Source of the DNA: Plasmodiophora brassicae
Lineage: Eukaryota; Endomyxa; Phytomyxea; Plasmodiophorida; Plasmodiophoridae
NCBI GenBank assembly: GCA_039704465.1
Contig: JASFAU010000010.1
Location: 1,116,001-1,180,000 of the forward strand
Reading direction: 5' to 3'
DNA: 64,000 nucleotides
Part shown: piece after piece, positions 9,260-18,499 of the stretch
Position numbering within the stretch: position 1 is the first letter of the stretch
Layout of the letters: every line of letters starts with the position of its first letter
The notes under the pieces: generated by a model
The model's input: only the letters and a program-made list of their open reading frames with translations
The model's database searches: none
What the model was told of the DNA's origin: nothing
Made by a program: the position numbers and the translations under genes

Positions 9260-12200
9260 ATGGAGCTGACAAGCAGCAGCAGCAGCGGCGGCTCGACAAG
9301 CGCTACCATCGTTACGAACGCCGATGCGAGCATCCTGCCCAAGGCTAACAACCTTGACTCGACATCGATCCTGACGCTGCGCGAGGCGTACAACCGCTAC
9401 GTCGCCATCTTCGAGGATCGGGAGGCGCAGCAGCCGCGGGGGCGTCGACTTCGTCCGCAAGGCATCCGGCTGTGCTTCACCGCCGTGCAGTTGAAGGCCA
9501 TTGCCGAAAATCACCTGGACCTGGACGACGGCGCCGAGGCGTTGACTGACGAATTGCTGGACGGATGGATCCGAGACCAGGTCAACGCATTGCCCACCAG
9601 CCACGGGCTGCGTATTCAGGACATCGAGTCCAAGATCGCGGATGAGCTTTCGATGGATACCTCGATGTCGACCCTGCGAGATCAAATCGCGTCAATCCCG
9701 GACCAGCTGACGGCCATCCAGGACCGCCACGGTTGGAAGCTGAGCGAGACCGCCGGAGGACGCAAGGCCATGGGGCGCCTGATCGCTGACTCGCTCCAGC
9801 CCGGCTACCTCCGCGGTCACGTACAGGCATGGGTCAAGGAGGACAAGGCCGAACGTGAAGGCAATACCAGGGCGATCGTTCGCGAGGCGCAGGATTGGGC
9901 GAGGCACTTCGTCGCGATCGGACGCGCCCGCAACGCATCGATCAAGCGTCCTCGGAAGAAGTGTTCCGAACTGCGACTCGCCGACAAGCAGAGCAAGCTG
10001 ACTCCCGCTGCGACAACTTCAGGTGGACGCCGCGTACCAGCCCATCGCCCTGTGCCCGCCAACCGGCAATCGGGCCCACATCCAGTGACCGTGAACGCTC
10101 CCAAGCGCAACCGCGAACCGACTGCGACAAGTGACAGCAGCCAGATGACGGGGACGACTGATGGCAAGCGCGACTTCAAATGCTGGCACTGCTCTGGGCC
10201 ACATAAGATGTCGATGTGCCCAGAGAAGCCGACGAGAGAAAGGCGCAATGAGCTCGCACGTCATCATCGGCCCGCAGGCGGACATCATCCCGATGGACGT
10301 CGACCGATTAAAGTCGCCAAAACTCGCGCCTACACTGGGATCCAGCACGTGACACAGCAAGTAGAGATCGAGGGAAGGCGTATCCCTTATGTTCTAGACT
10401 CTGGCTGTGATGGGGGAAACCTCATACCTGAACACGTTGCGAATGAGTTGAAGGGCGCCACGTTCGAGGTTATCGAGCCCCGAGAAATCGCATCAGCCGA
10501 CGACCAAGTCATTGCCGTCAGCACCCGCATCGTCACCGTTCCAGTGACGAAACTCGAAACCAAAGCTGGGAATCTCACCCTGTACCATGTTGCCTACTAT
10601 GTCTGCGACGCTATTCCAGTCATCTTATTCGGCGACACACTACTCTCTATGATCGGCATCAGTCCACGTCAGCAACTCGAGGACATGATCGCATCCGGCA
10701 CCACCGAGTTTGATGCCAGACTATCTGGATGCGCCATGTTCGATGTGGAGTCGTTCGACGCCGTCAGTGAAATCGTTGCAAGGATGGCGACGTTGAGCGG
10801 CGACACGTATCAGGCGCCACATGTACACGATGCGGCGGAACCTACCTCCAGTGATGTCGACTTAGGGCCGATCAACGTTCAAGAGATTGAGGCATCCCTC
10901 ACCCGCCTGATACATCAAGCACGCCTCAACGGCATGTCTCGTCAAGGGGTTGCACGGCTACGACTCATCCTTCGACGACACGTCAACGAATTCCGCACAC
11001 AGCTTGGTCAGGACGGTCCCGTCAACATCGAACCTATGATTACCAAGCTTCAACCAGACGCCACGCCGTACCGATGCAGACCACGCTCCTACAACCCGAA
11101 GCAAAAGGAGTTCCTCGACGAGATGATCAAGATGCTGTTGGAAAACAATCTGGTCTACCTCAACATGAACTCCAGATGGGCGAGTCCCGTTCTTGTGGTC
11201 AAGAAACCGAACGGCAAGGGGTACCGCCTGTGCGTCGATCTGCGCCAGGTGAACTCGCGTACGGTACCAACTGCTTGGCCGATGCCCAACATCGAGGCGG
11301 CTAGTCGGAAGCTGGCTGGCATGACCTGCTTCTTCACGATCGATGCCCACAAGGGGTTCTGGCTCATGCCAATTGCGAAGGAATGCCAGGAGATCTTCTC
11401 GTTTATGACCGACGACGGCGTCTACACGCCTACCAGGAGCATTCAGGGCGCGACCAACTCTGCCTTGCAGTTCCAGGCGCGGATCGGGAAGATCTTCGAC
11501 GACATGAAGGATCACCTCTTGATATGGATCGACGACCTGCTGGGATTCGCCAAAACGGAAGACATTCTACTGCATCAGCTTGCACGTGTCTTGGAGCGAG
11601 CGCGCGAACGCAACTTGAAGTTCAACCCGGACAAATGCGTCCTATTCGCTCGAGAGCTGAAGTGGTGTGGGCGCATCTACTCTCGTGATGGAATCCGACA
11701 CGATCCCGAACGAATCGAGGCGCTGACCAGCAGCGCGCCGCGTCCTAACACTTTCAAAGAGCTACAGCAGTTCTGGGCGGCCAACTGGATGCGTACCAGT
11801 GTTCCCGGTTACGCGTACATCATCGCCCCGCTCCAGGAGCTCACGGACAAGGCGAACGAGGAGATGAAGAGAATCCAGTCTTCGTCACCTTCGTCGATTC
11901 GGTTACATGATCTTGGATGGACAGACCGGCACAGCAAGGCCTTCGAGGACATACGCTTTGCGCTGATCCAGCACGTCCAGCTCGCGTACCCGAAGTCTGA
12001 TCACCAGACATGCTTGTTCACGGACGCCAGTGACCTAGCATGGGCTGCGGTCATTACCCAGATTCCGAGGGAGGATATCGACCTACCAGTTCATGAACAA
12101 CGACACGAACCACTTGCTTTCTACGGCAAGCGGTTCTCTGGCGCTGAGTTGCGATGGTCAACACCGGAGAAGGAGGCAGCCGCCATCATCAAGGCGACTG

Positions 12201-14065
12201 AACGTGGTGACTTCCTTCTGCAGACGTCGCGTGAATTCCTCATGTTCTGCGACCACCGGAACCTCACGTTCATCTTCGCGAAGGACGCTGAGATGAAGAA
12301 GCACACCGCTCAGAAAATCGAGCGCTGGGCGCTACATCTCCAAGGGTTTGATTACCGTACCAAGGAGATCTCCGGCACTGCCAACGTCTGGGCCGACCTT
12401 TTTATCTCGATGGGGCGCAGGACGAATCGCACTGGCGTGCCGGGCAACGCGCATCTTGCAGATGGACGATCTTCGCGTAACGCCGATGACGCATCCCGAT
12501 TTCCAATGGCCGACTGAGACCGAAATTCGCGAATCGCAAAGGCTATTGTCGCGTGAAGAGAAAATCGAGGACGGCGTGTTCTTCGATGATGACGCTCGTT
12601 TGTGGAAGTCGAAAACGAACGCCGTTCTGATCCCGATTCACAACGACTGCACCAGCTTGCGCCTACGCATCATGATCATTGGTCATTGTGCCAGTGCTGC
12701 TCATCGCGCGTACGACGTTACCAAGGAGGAGGCAATCACAACGCGATTCGCTTGGCCGGGCATGGACAAGGACATTCAGCAGATGTGCCAGCAGTGTCTT
12801 CATTGCATCACGACGCGGGGAGGAGCGAAGGTTCCGCGTCCGCTTGGAGAAGCGTTGCATGGCCACATTCCATTCGAGGTCCTGCACATGGATTACTTGT
12901 ACGTCGAACCAGTTCGAGGAACCGATCATTCTTATAAGTACATCCTCGTGATGAAGGACGACTTCAGTGGTCTCGTCCGATTGATTCCATGCGCCGATGC
13001 GACCAGCCGAGTTGCGGCAGAGGCACTATTCCAATGGATTGCCGACTTCAAAACACCACAATATCTTGTCACCGATGGCGGATCTCACTTTACCGCCGAA
13101 CTCATCAAGGAGCTGACCAGGCTGCGAGACGTCGAGCATCATATAACGTTGGCGTACTGTCCATGGGCAAACGGGACTGTTGAACGCGCCAATCGCACTA
13201 TCGTTGGCATCCTACGAAGCGTTCTGAGTGAGGGGCAGATCAGCACGCACAGCTGGCCCTACCTCTGCCCATTGGTGCAACACGCCATCAACCATTCGCC
13301 GAGCACACGCCTCGGAGGTTTCGCGCCGTTCACGGTCGTCACCAAGTTGAAACCCGAGCACCCTCTGGACAACATCTGGGATCCGGCATGCAATCAGCTG
13401 CGGCCGATCTCTCCGGGATGGGTGGCGACGTACCTGTCAGCACTGCAGACCGTTATGGACGAACTCCATAAGGTCGTCGATGAAGCCAGGGAGGCGAGGC
13501 ACGCGTCCAATGTACGGCAACGCTCGCGACACGTGAGGAAGGCCCAATGCGAGTCGTTCATCCCGGGCGACTACGTCTTGAACGCGAAGCCCGTCCCCGG
13601 ACCCGCACAGAAGTTGATTGCGCAGTGGCGCGGCCCCTACCGAGTTGTTCAACGCGTCAATGACCAGGTCTACGAACTCGAAGACCTGTTGACTGCACGG
13701 CGCTTCCAACACACGCACGCATCCGCCGCTATGCGGACGCCGATCTCAACATCACCACCGAAATCAAGCAGCACCTTGAGCGGCTTGACCAGCAGTTCCA
13801 CGTTGACGACCTTCTCGATTGTCGTATCGATCGCGAAACTCAGGAGTTGCAGATCAAAGTCGCTTGGTCCGGCTTCGACCCATCTGAGGCTACTTGGGAG
13901 CCTGCAGCACTTATCACCGAAGATGTACCGCAGCTTGTGGAACAACTTATTCGGAAACTGGGCGATACTCATGCACACGTCGCTGCATTGAGGCAATTGA
14001 TTCCGGCGCCGAAACGCTCTCGCACTCGGAATGCAACATCGCATCGAAATAAGCGACGATCTTAA
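9260..14065 (+). pseudogene. gag-pol: Gag-Pol polyprotein of Ty3 element A1 (two frameshifts)
   Basis: One long frame from ATG 9260 carries Gag, a CX2CX3HX4C knuckle (CWHCSGPHKMSMC), protease (VLDSGCDGGN), reverse transcriptase (LLIWIDDLLGF, W-I-D-D in place of Y/F-x-D-D) and RNase H. Around 12,405 an extra T in a T5 run shifts the frame; integrase then continues in another frame (H..H..CQQC zinc site; D in HMDYLYVE, D in VTDGGSHF, E in GTVERANRT). A second shift near 13,710 precedes the C-terminal chromodomain-like segment (VAWSGFDPSEATWEPA), which ends at 14,065. Otherwise little decayed, in line with the identical LTRs. Confidence 0.88.
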
Positions 14066-14190
14066 CCTGTACCATCACTCTGAATTAATCTCGATACCGT
14101 ATCTGTTCGCGGGTGGACGATACGATGATGATCATGATCATGGATTGGTCTCTCATGACAATCCAACCTGGTTGACGGCAACGTAACCAT

Positions 14191-14348
14191 GGTTCGACTT
14201 GGCTGGTTGCTTTGGGCACCACGGTCGGTTTGACTTGGCTGGTTGCTCGGTGCACCACGGTCAAAGTTCGGTTCGACTTGGCTGGTTGCCCACGGGACCA
14301 CGGTCGATTTGACCTGGCTGGTTGCCATGTGCACCACGGTCAATGTTG
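14191..14348 (+). repeat. Tandem repeat, 4 units alternating 36 and 43 bp
   Basis: Units start GGTTCGACTTGGCTGGTTGC or close variants at 14191, 14227, 14270 and 14306 and end CACGGTC, every second unit having a 7-bp extension. The array lies between pol and the 3' LTR of A1; related elements have only single-copy, diverged sequence here. Confidence 0.8.
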
Positions 14349-14506
14349 TTCGATGGACTACGTGCTGTCCATCTCGCGAGGCATTCGGCAGCATCTATTA
14401 AGTTCCTCTTCACCGCAGGATTGACTCTGTCAGGGAGTACTGATGTCGAGGCTCCTGTTGCGCTGGGGGTCCACCCATGGGGGTCGGCCGCTGAGCTAGG
14501 TGAATG

Positions 14507-14760
14507 ACACTTTCTAGATGTATATGGACCGGGCTCCACCCATGGGGGTCGAGCGCACCATTGCTGATGTCGTCGTTTGCTACTTTGCACTCGGTCAAGG
14601 TACCTGAGGTTCTTTGATACGCTAAATCGTGTATGCATAGGTGGAAGACGGTCTCGAAGAGGGTGTCCGTAAATGGATTTTCCACCGATTTGTCCCATGG
14701 GGTTACAAGGTGGTTTTTAGTGAGTAGTGGGTGTTCTGCACTCGAGTCTCACACTACCCT
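14507..14760 (+). other. Conserved post-pol block of the A/B/C Ty3 family
   Basis: The stretch running from YMDRAPP through GTGTCCGTAAATGGATTTTC and CCCATGGGGTTACAAGGTGG to ACTACCCT recurs in element C (51.0-51.2 kb, minus), B (58.9-59.1 kb) and the truncated copy (30.5 and 31.6 kb). In C it can be read as a 95-residue frame. In A1 the frame is broken by stops, so here it is either decayed or not protein-coding. Confidence 0.55.
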
Positions 14761-14828
14761 GCGTCTTCGTCCGTCATTCTCCTCTCGACTGCTCCTCTGA
14801 CTCCGGTTCTGAGTTCGGGAAAAGGCAG

Positions 14829-15044
14829 TGTAGTCCGGGGTCCTATATTTAGCTCCTCATCACCTACGTCAGCATCAGCATCCTCCAGATATTCACATGC
14901 GCCAGAGATTCATGTGTCGAGATATGCGGGGATCGAGAGCACGCGATCACGTGCGCCGCTGGTGGGAGAGCGGGGTACGGGATCGATGGTGGATAAACGG
15001 CATTCGTCTATTGTGTCACCCGAGGCTTGACGGAAGACACTATA
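14829..15044 (+). repeat. 3' LTR of element A1
   Basis: Same 216 bp as 8987-9202. Preceded by a purine-rich GGGAAAAGGCAG tract that fits a polypurine tract. Confidence 0.9.
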
Positions 15045-15048
15045 CCAT

Positions 15049-15695
15049 CGATGACTAAGGGAGGAGGAGGCGGTTGCGTGTGTCCCGAAATTACGTTTGG
15101 AACGTGCGGTTCGAGCAGGGACACATGAAACACGTCATGGATCTTCATGGCCGGCGTCAATTCGAGTTGAACGGCAACGGGGTTGACGATATGGCGGATG
15201 CGAAACGGTCCCATAAGGGGAAAGTCAAGCTTCGCTCACGGTCGGTGCGTGGACAGTCCCTGGCGCCGCGACACGACGAAATCCCCGACGCGGTAAAGAC
15301 GGTGTGGCATCCGACGTGCGTCCGCCGTCCGTTTCATGTTGGCGATGGCCTTTTGGAGACGCGCGTGTAGCACCTGGCGGATTTGGTCCATGTGCGGGGC
15401 ACGTTCCTCAGCTGACGGATTGACATGACCGGCCGCACGGGTCGTAACTCGTATGCACGCGGATGGAATCCGTAGTTGACGTAGAACGGAGACGTGCCCG
15501 ACGGAATGCTTGGCGTTGTTGTACGCGAATTCTGCCAACGGTAAGAATCCTAGCCAGTCATTCTGCAGGTAGTTGATGAAACACCGTAGGTATTGCTCCA
15601 GGACCTGATTAACGCGCTCAGTCTGACCGTCGGACTCGGGATGTCGCGAGGAAGGCAGGTTTCGCTGCATACCTAGGCTGTGCAACTGGAATGGC
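15049..15695 (-). pseudogene. Chromovirus 1: integrase C-terminal half
   Basis: Minus-strand remnant reading GMQRNL then SSRHPESDGQTERVNQVLEQ (third catalytic Glu of a Ty3 integrase), WLGFLPLAEFAYNN and the GPFRIRHI / FHVSLLEPH C-terminal fold, broken by shifts. The frame leaves at VIDG where element A1 starts and continues at 8,986. The 5' side is cut off near 15,695 against a plus-strand Ty3 fragment. Confidence 0.8.
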
Positions 15696-15696
15696 A

Positions 15697-15900
15697 TTGT
15701 ACAGCACTTGGCAGGGTCCAGTGCTGGTTTTCCTTGGATGCATTCAAGGGCTTTTGGCTGATGCCGCTAGCAAAGGAACGTCAGGAGATGTTCTCGTTCG
15801 CAACGACAGCGGAGTATTCACACCAACCAGAACAAGAAGGTGCGGTAAACGCGAATATTTTGCTATCCCTGGACGCCGCTGGACACGCAGTTGAACTTCA
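15697..15900 (+). pseudogene. Fragment of A-family Ty3 reverse transcriptase
   Basis: Reads FSLDAFKGFWLMPLAKE and QEMFSFAT, matching the A-family region around DAFKGFWLMPLAKECQE, then loses the frame. Fewer than 200 bp are recognisable; no ends or TSD seen. Confidence 0.7.
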
Positions 15901-15946
15901 CTGTAACCAACAGACACCAGCAACGGTAACGAATATCTGTATTCCA

Positions 15947-16860
15947 CTAGTACACGCTCTCGACGGACTCCGTCTCGTTTTCGCCTTCTTCAGCGCGCTC
16001 AGTCAACACCCAGATGACCTGAACGACGATGTCCGGGTATTTGAGTCCGCGCACATCGCGCTGCAACGCCTTCGGATAAACATTCGAGGCGAGTGGCATC
16101 TCAATGATCGCAGTCCGTCGCTCCTTAGCAGCGTAGAAGCCCATCAATGCTTGCGATTGTGGACAACTTAACAAAGCGGCGGCGTCAGACTTCTTCGTCG
16201 GGCTTGCAGGCCCGTTCCTTCAGATGTATCAAGAACCTGCTGCCATCCGCCGAGACCTGGCCACGAACATCCATGGTCATGACGTTCTTTGCCACGATCA
16301 TGTAATGTTTGTTATCAGCTAGGTTCGACATAGGGAATCAAGTCGTAGAGCACATCGCCCATTGTGCAGTCGGCGCTGATTCGATTCTCCTTGTCATACG
16401 AAGAGCAGGCGCCCGCTTGCCTGCTCCTCGTTGGTGTTAATGACGTCGGCCTCGAACCAGTCCTCGTCCGTTTCCTTCCGGGGGTGTCAAGAGGTGTCTC
16501 CCCGGCCTCCTCTGCCTCGTCATCCAAGAAATTATCCCCTGAGCATATGAGTAAATGAGCACTGCTCACAATCAGCAGCAGGAAGATATCATACTCCTCG
16601 ACTTCAACGCGGTTCACATCTGCTTGATCTTGGTGTCCAACTTCGTAGAGGAGAACGGGTCGAAGAGAGGATTGATCCGCTTAACGGGTTTGCCCGTCAG
16701 CGGCGCGACTTCGCTGTCCTCCTGGAGGAGCACCTTTTCGAGCGCTTCGTCGTGCGATGTCGTCCACACATCCCCGCGAGGTTGGTGGCCCATGCACTCA
16801 GCGCAGCTGGTTGCAGTACTGGCTGCGGTCTCGAGGGAGGCGGCGGCATTACAAGGGCGC
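15947..16860 (-). pseudogene. Unrecognised possible multi-exon gene or remnant
   Basis: Several minus-strand frames look protein-like but none is long: DEALEKVLLQEDSEV followed by KRINPLFDPFSSTKLDTKI (about 16,760-16,620), an acidic DNFLDDEAEEAGETPLDTP (about 16,530), ADNKHYMIVAKNVMTMDV (about 16,310-16,260) and QALMGFYAAKERRTAIIEM to the stop at 15,947. They could be exons of one gene joined by short introns. I do not recognise the family. It may be host sequence trapped between transposons. Confidence 0.35.
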
Positions 16861-17448
16861 TGTTTCGGGGCCTGATAACTGCTGTCGGATCAGGATCCAT
16901 TCCGGGTCGGGAGCTCATTTCGGACACCCTTTCGGATCGGTAACCTGGACGGTAGATGAATGCATACACGTGTCCACGCTGCAAACGGTCTGGACGGCAA
17001 AATCGTCTCGGACGTCTAAAACGTTTTAGACGTCTAGCACGTTCTCTCTCAAACTTCAACGGCGTATATCGATACAACCAGGCGGTGTTCAAGACTTCCG
17101 ACTTGTGAGTCAATGACAGGACAATGGGGAGCAGTTTTCGGGTTTCACTTTAGGTGTCTTGGCATTGAGAGGAATAATTTCTCATTGTTAGCTCGCGGCC
17201 GCGCCGCTCCAGAGGCGCTGGTCGAAATTGGCGCGCAGATGCTCAGGTATCTGGAGATAAACCACCGTCTACTGGGGACGTCACTGGCCTAGACGTTTTA
17301 GACGTCTAGGACGTCTAAAACGTCTTGTTCGTCTAAAACGTTTTTGATGTCCAAAACGTTTTGCCAGCAGACGAACATTTCTTGCCGGTCCTCGGCTTAC
17401 CGCACGCACAGCGCACTTTGGACAGCGACAAGCGCGGTTGGCCTGATC
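16861..17448. repeat. Noncoding stretch with GACGTCTAAAACG palindromes
   Basis: A perfect 24-bp palindrome centred on AAAACGTTTT lies at 17,011-17,034. At 17,291-17,325 two 16-bp arms (AGACGTTTTAGACGTC and its reverse complement) flank TAG, followed by two further TCTAAAACG-type repeats to about 17,365. The ~255 bp between clusters could be a small foldback element. No coding frame supported. Confidence 0.5.
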
Positions 17449-17935
17449 AGTTAGTTTAGTTAGTTTAGTTTTATTTGTTTTTCGCGCTTTTCTTCACGCA
17501 GGCGCCTCGGTCTCGAGTCCGAGGATCGAAGGTTCAGCAGCAGAACGCCAACATCACCCGGCCTGGCCGTGCCGGCCCGTCACCTTTGTACTGGGTTCAT
17601 CGCGCCTTGGACGATATCGGAACGGGACGTGATTCGCTCAGACTTGTCGACTGCACTCTTGTCGTACCTCTTTCGCCATACCGCCTATTCCGGGGAGCCG
17701 ACATACACTTGTTACGGGCCGTTCTTTTACCTTCCAGACGCTCAAGCGAGACCCCTAATGGCTCTGGCACTTTGGGCTGCCTGATCAATAAACACATCCC
17801 TTCAACATTTACGGCTGTTGGTCACCGGGACATTTTTTGGGGGAGATCGTGCCTCGAACTGGGGACCTTGCGGTCCCACGACTGCTTGCTGACCTGCTGG
17901 TACTCCTGACCAGCTAGGTCACTGGGGCAGCGCCC
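17449..17935 (-). mobile_element. tRNA-derived SINE, copy A, TSD CGGTTGGCCTGATC
   Basis: 487 bp, minus strand. The 5' end has a tRNA-like head: an A-box-like TGACCTAGCTGG (plus coordinates about 17,911-17,925) and a B-box-like AGTTCGAGGC (17,851-17,860), suited to RNA polymerase III. The 3' ~139 bp match the 3' end of the LINE at 63.2 kb, and the tail is an AAACTAA-type repeat. A 14-bp TSD flanks it (17,435-17,448 and 17,936-17,949), showing LINE-type retrotransposition. It lies just upstream of the transposase gene at 17,994. Confidence 0.88.
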
Positions 17936-17993
17936 CGGTTGGCCTGATCGAATTGCGCGGGCATTTGTCACGGCATTCGCCTGGAGGGGCGCG

Positions 17994-18330
17994 ATGGTAC
18001 TGGATGATGCTACAGTGTTTATCTCGCTGGCGCGTTCGGTGATCGGTGTCCCGAGGGCACGCACCTCATCTCCGTACTTTCAAAGGAAATTCAAGGCCTT
18101 TTTCGGTGTAAGTTTGCGTGCATGCCTTCGTGTCTGGCTCGATGTACGCTTTGCTGGTCCCGAGCGCCCATCCCATCAACACCTGTTCTGGGCCTTGCAT
18201 ATGCTGAAGCAGTATCCCTCTGAGGAGGTCGGGTGCCGCGTCTTCAGTGTGACCGAGAAGACCTTCCGACACTGGTCCTGGGTGGTTATCAAGAGGAACG
18301 CAAACCTTGACTACTTACCTGTCCGTATTG
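17994..18330 (+). pseudogene. IS5/Harbinger-type transposase, N-terminal part
   Basis: From ATG 17994 the frame reads FQRKFKAFFGVSLRACLRVW then HQHLFWALHMLKQYPSEE and KTFRHWSWVVI, the N-terminal pattern of DDE_Tnp_4-like transposase proteins known from protists and fungi. It is cut after LDYLPVRI by the copia element and resumes at 22,363. Confidence 0.7.
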
Positions 18331-18473
18331 TGTCAGACTTTCGCCCAGTAGCTCCAGCTTCGATCGGGATGCCCTCGGAACATTCCGAGAGGCAACTAAC
18401 CTGCGGACTGCGCGATACATAAAAATTATTTCTGGTGTTGTATTGCGTCGAGGCGGACCGTCCACTTCTGTCA
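18331..18473 (+). repeat. 5' LTR of copia element
   Basis: 143 bp, starts TGTCAGACTTTCGCCCAG and ends CCACTTCTGTCA. Contains ATACATAAAAATTATTT as the only AT-rich promoter-like block. Identical by eye to the 3' LTR. Confidence 0.93.
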
Positions 18474-18490
18474 GATTAACAGTCGTAAGA
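18474..18490 (+). promoter_or_regulatory. Predicted primer-binding site, tRNA-Asn anticodon arm
   Basis: GATTAACAGTCGTAAG begins directly after the 5' LTR. Its reverse complement, CTTACGACTGTTAATC, reads as the anticodon stem and loop of a tRNA-Asn (anticodon GTT), not as a tRNA 3' end with CCA. This suggests priming by a cleaved or internally annealed tRNA, as known for Drosophila copia with initiator tRNA-Met. The same site recurs at 30,828. Confidence 0.6.
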
Positions 18491-18499
18491 GGCGCTGCG

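Larger units (their letters stand above)
8987..15044 (+). mobile_element. Ty3/Gypsy element A1, full length, TSD CCAT
   Basis: 6,058-bp LTR retrotransposon bounded by 216-bp LTRs (8987-9202 and 14829-15044) that look identical by eye. CCAT is duplicated at 8983-8986 and 15045-15048. It sits inside the integrase/chromodomain of chromovirus 1, whose frame resumes exactly when the element is removed. Belongs to the same family as elements B, C and the truncated copy at 30-34 kb, but its LTRs are largely unrelated to theirs apart from the first ~24 bp. Confidence 0.92.

Noticed and set aside
9068..9685. Long antisense frames opposite retrotransposon pol genes (for example 9,068-9,685 and 49,539-50,147)
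   Set aside because: They mirror conserved pol domains in high-GC sequence and have no motifs of their own; shadows of the real genes.
14191..14348. CRISPR-like or satellite array
   Set aside because: Only four units, alternating lengths, no spacers of uniform size, inside a retrotransposon of a eukaryote.
17840..17935. Possible tRNA genes (A and B boxes) at 17.9 kb and 23.8 kb
   Set aside because: The boxes are at the head of ~485-bp units with LINE-like tails and TSDs; no full cloverleaf with acceptor stem. They are SINE promoters, not tRNA genes.
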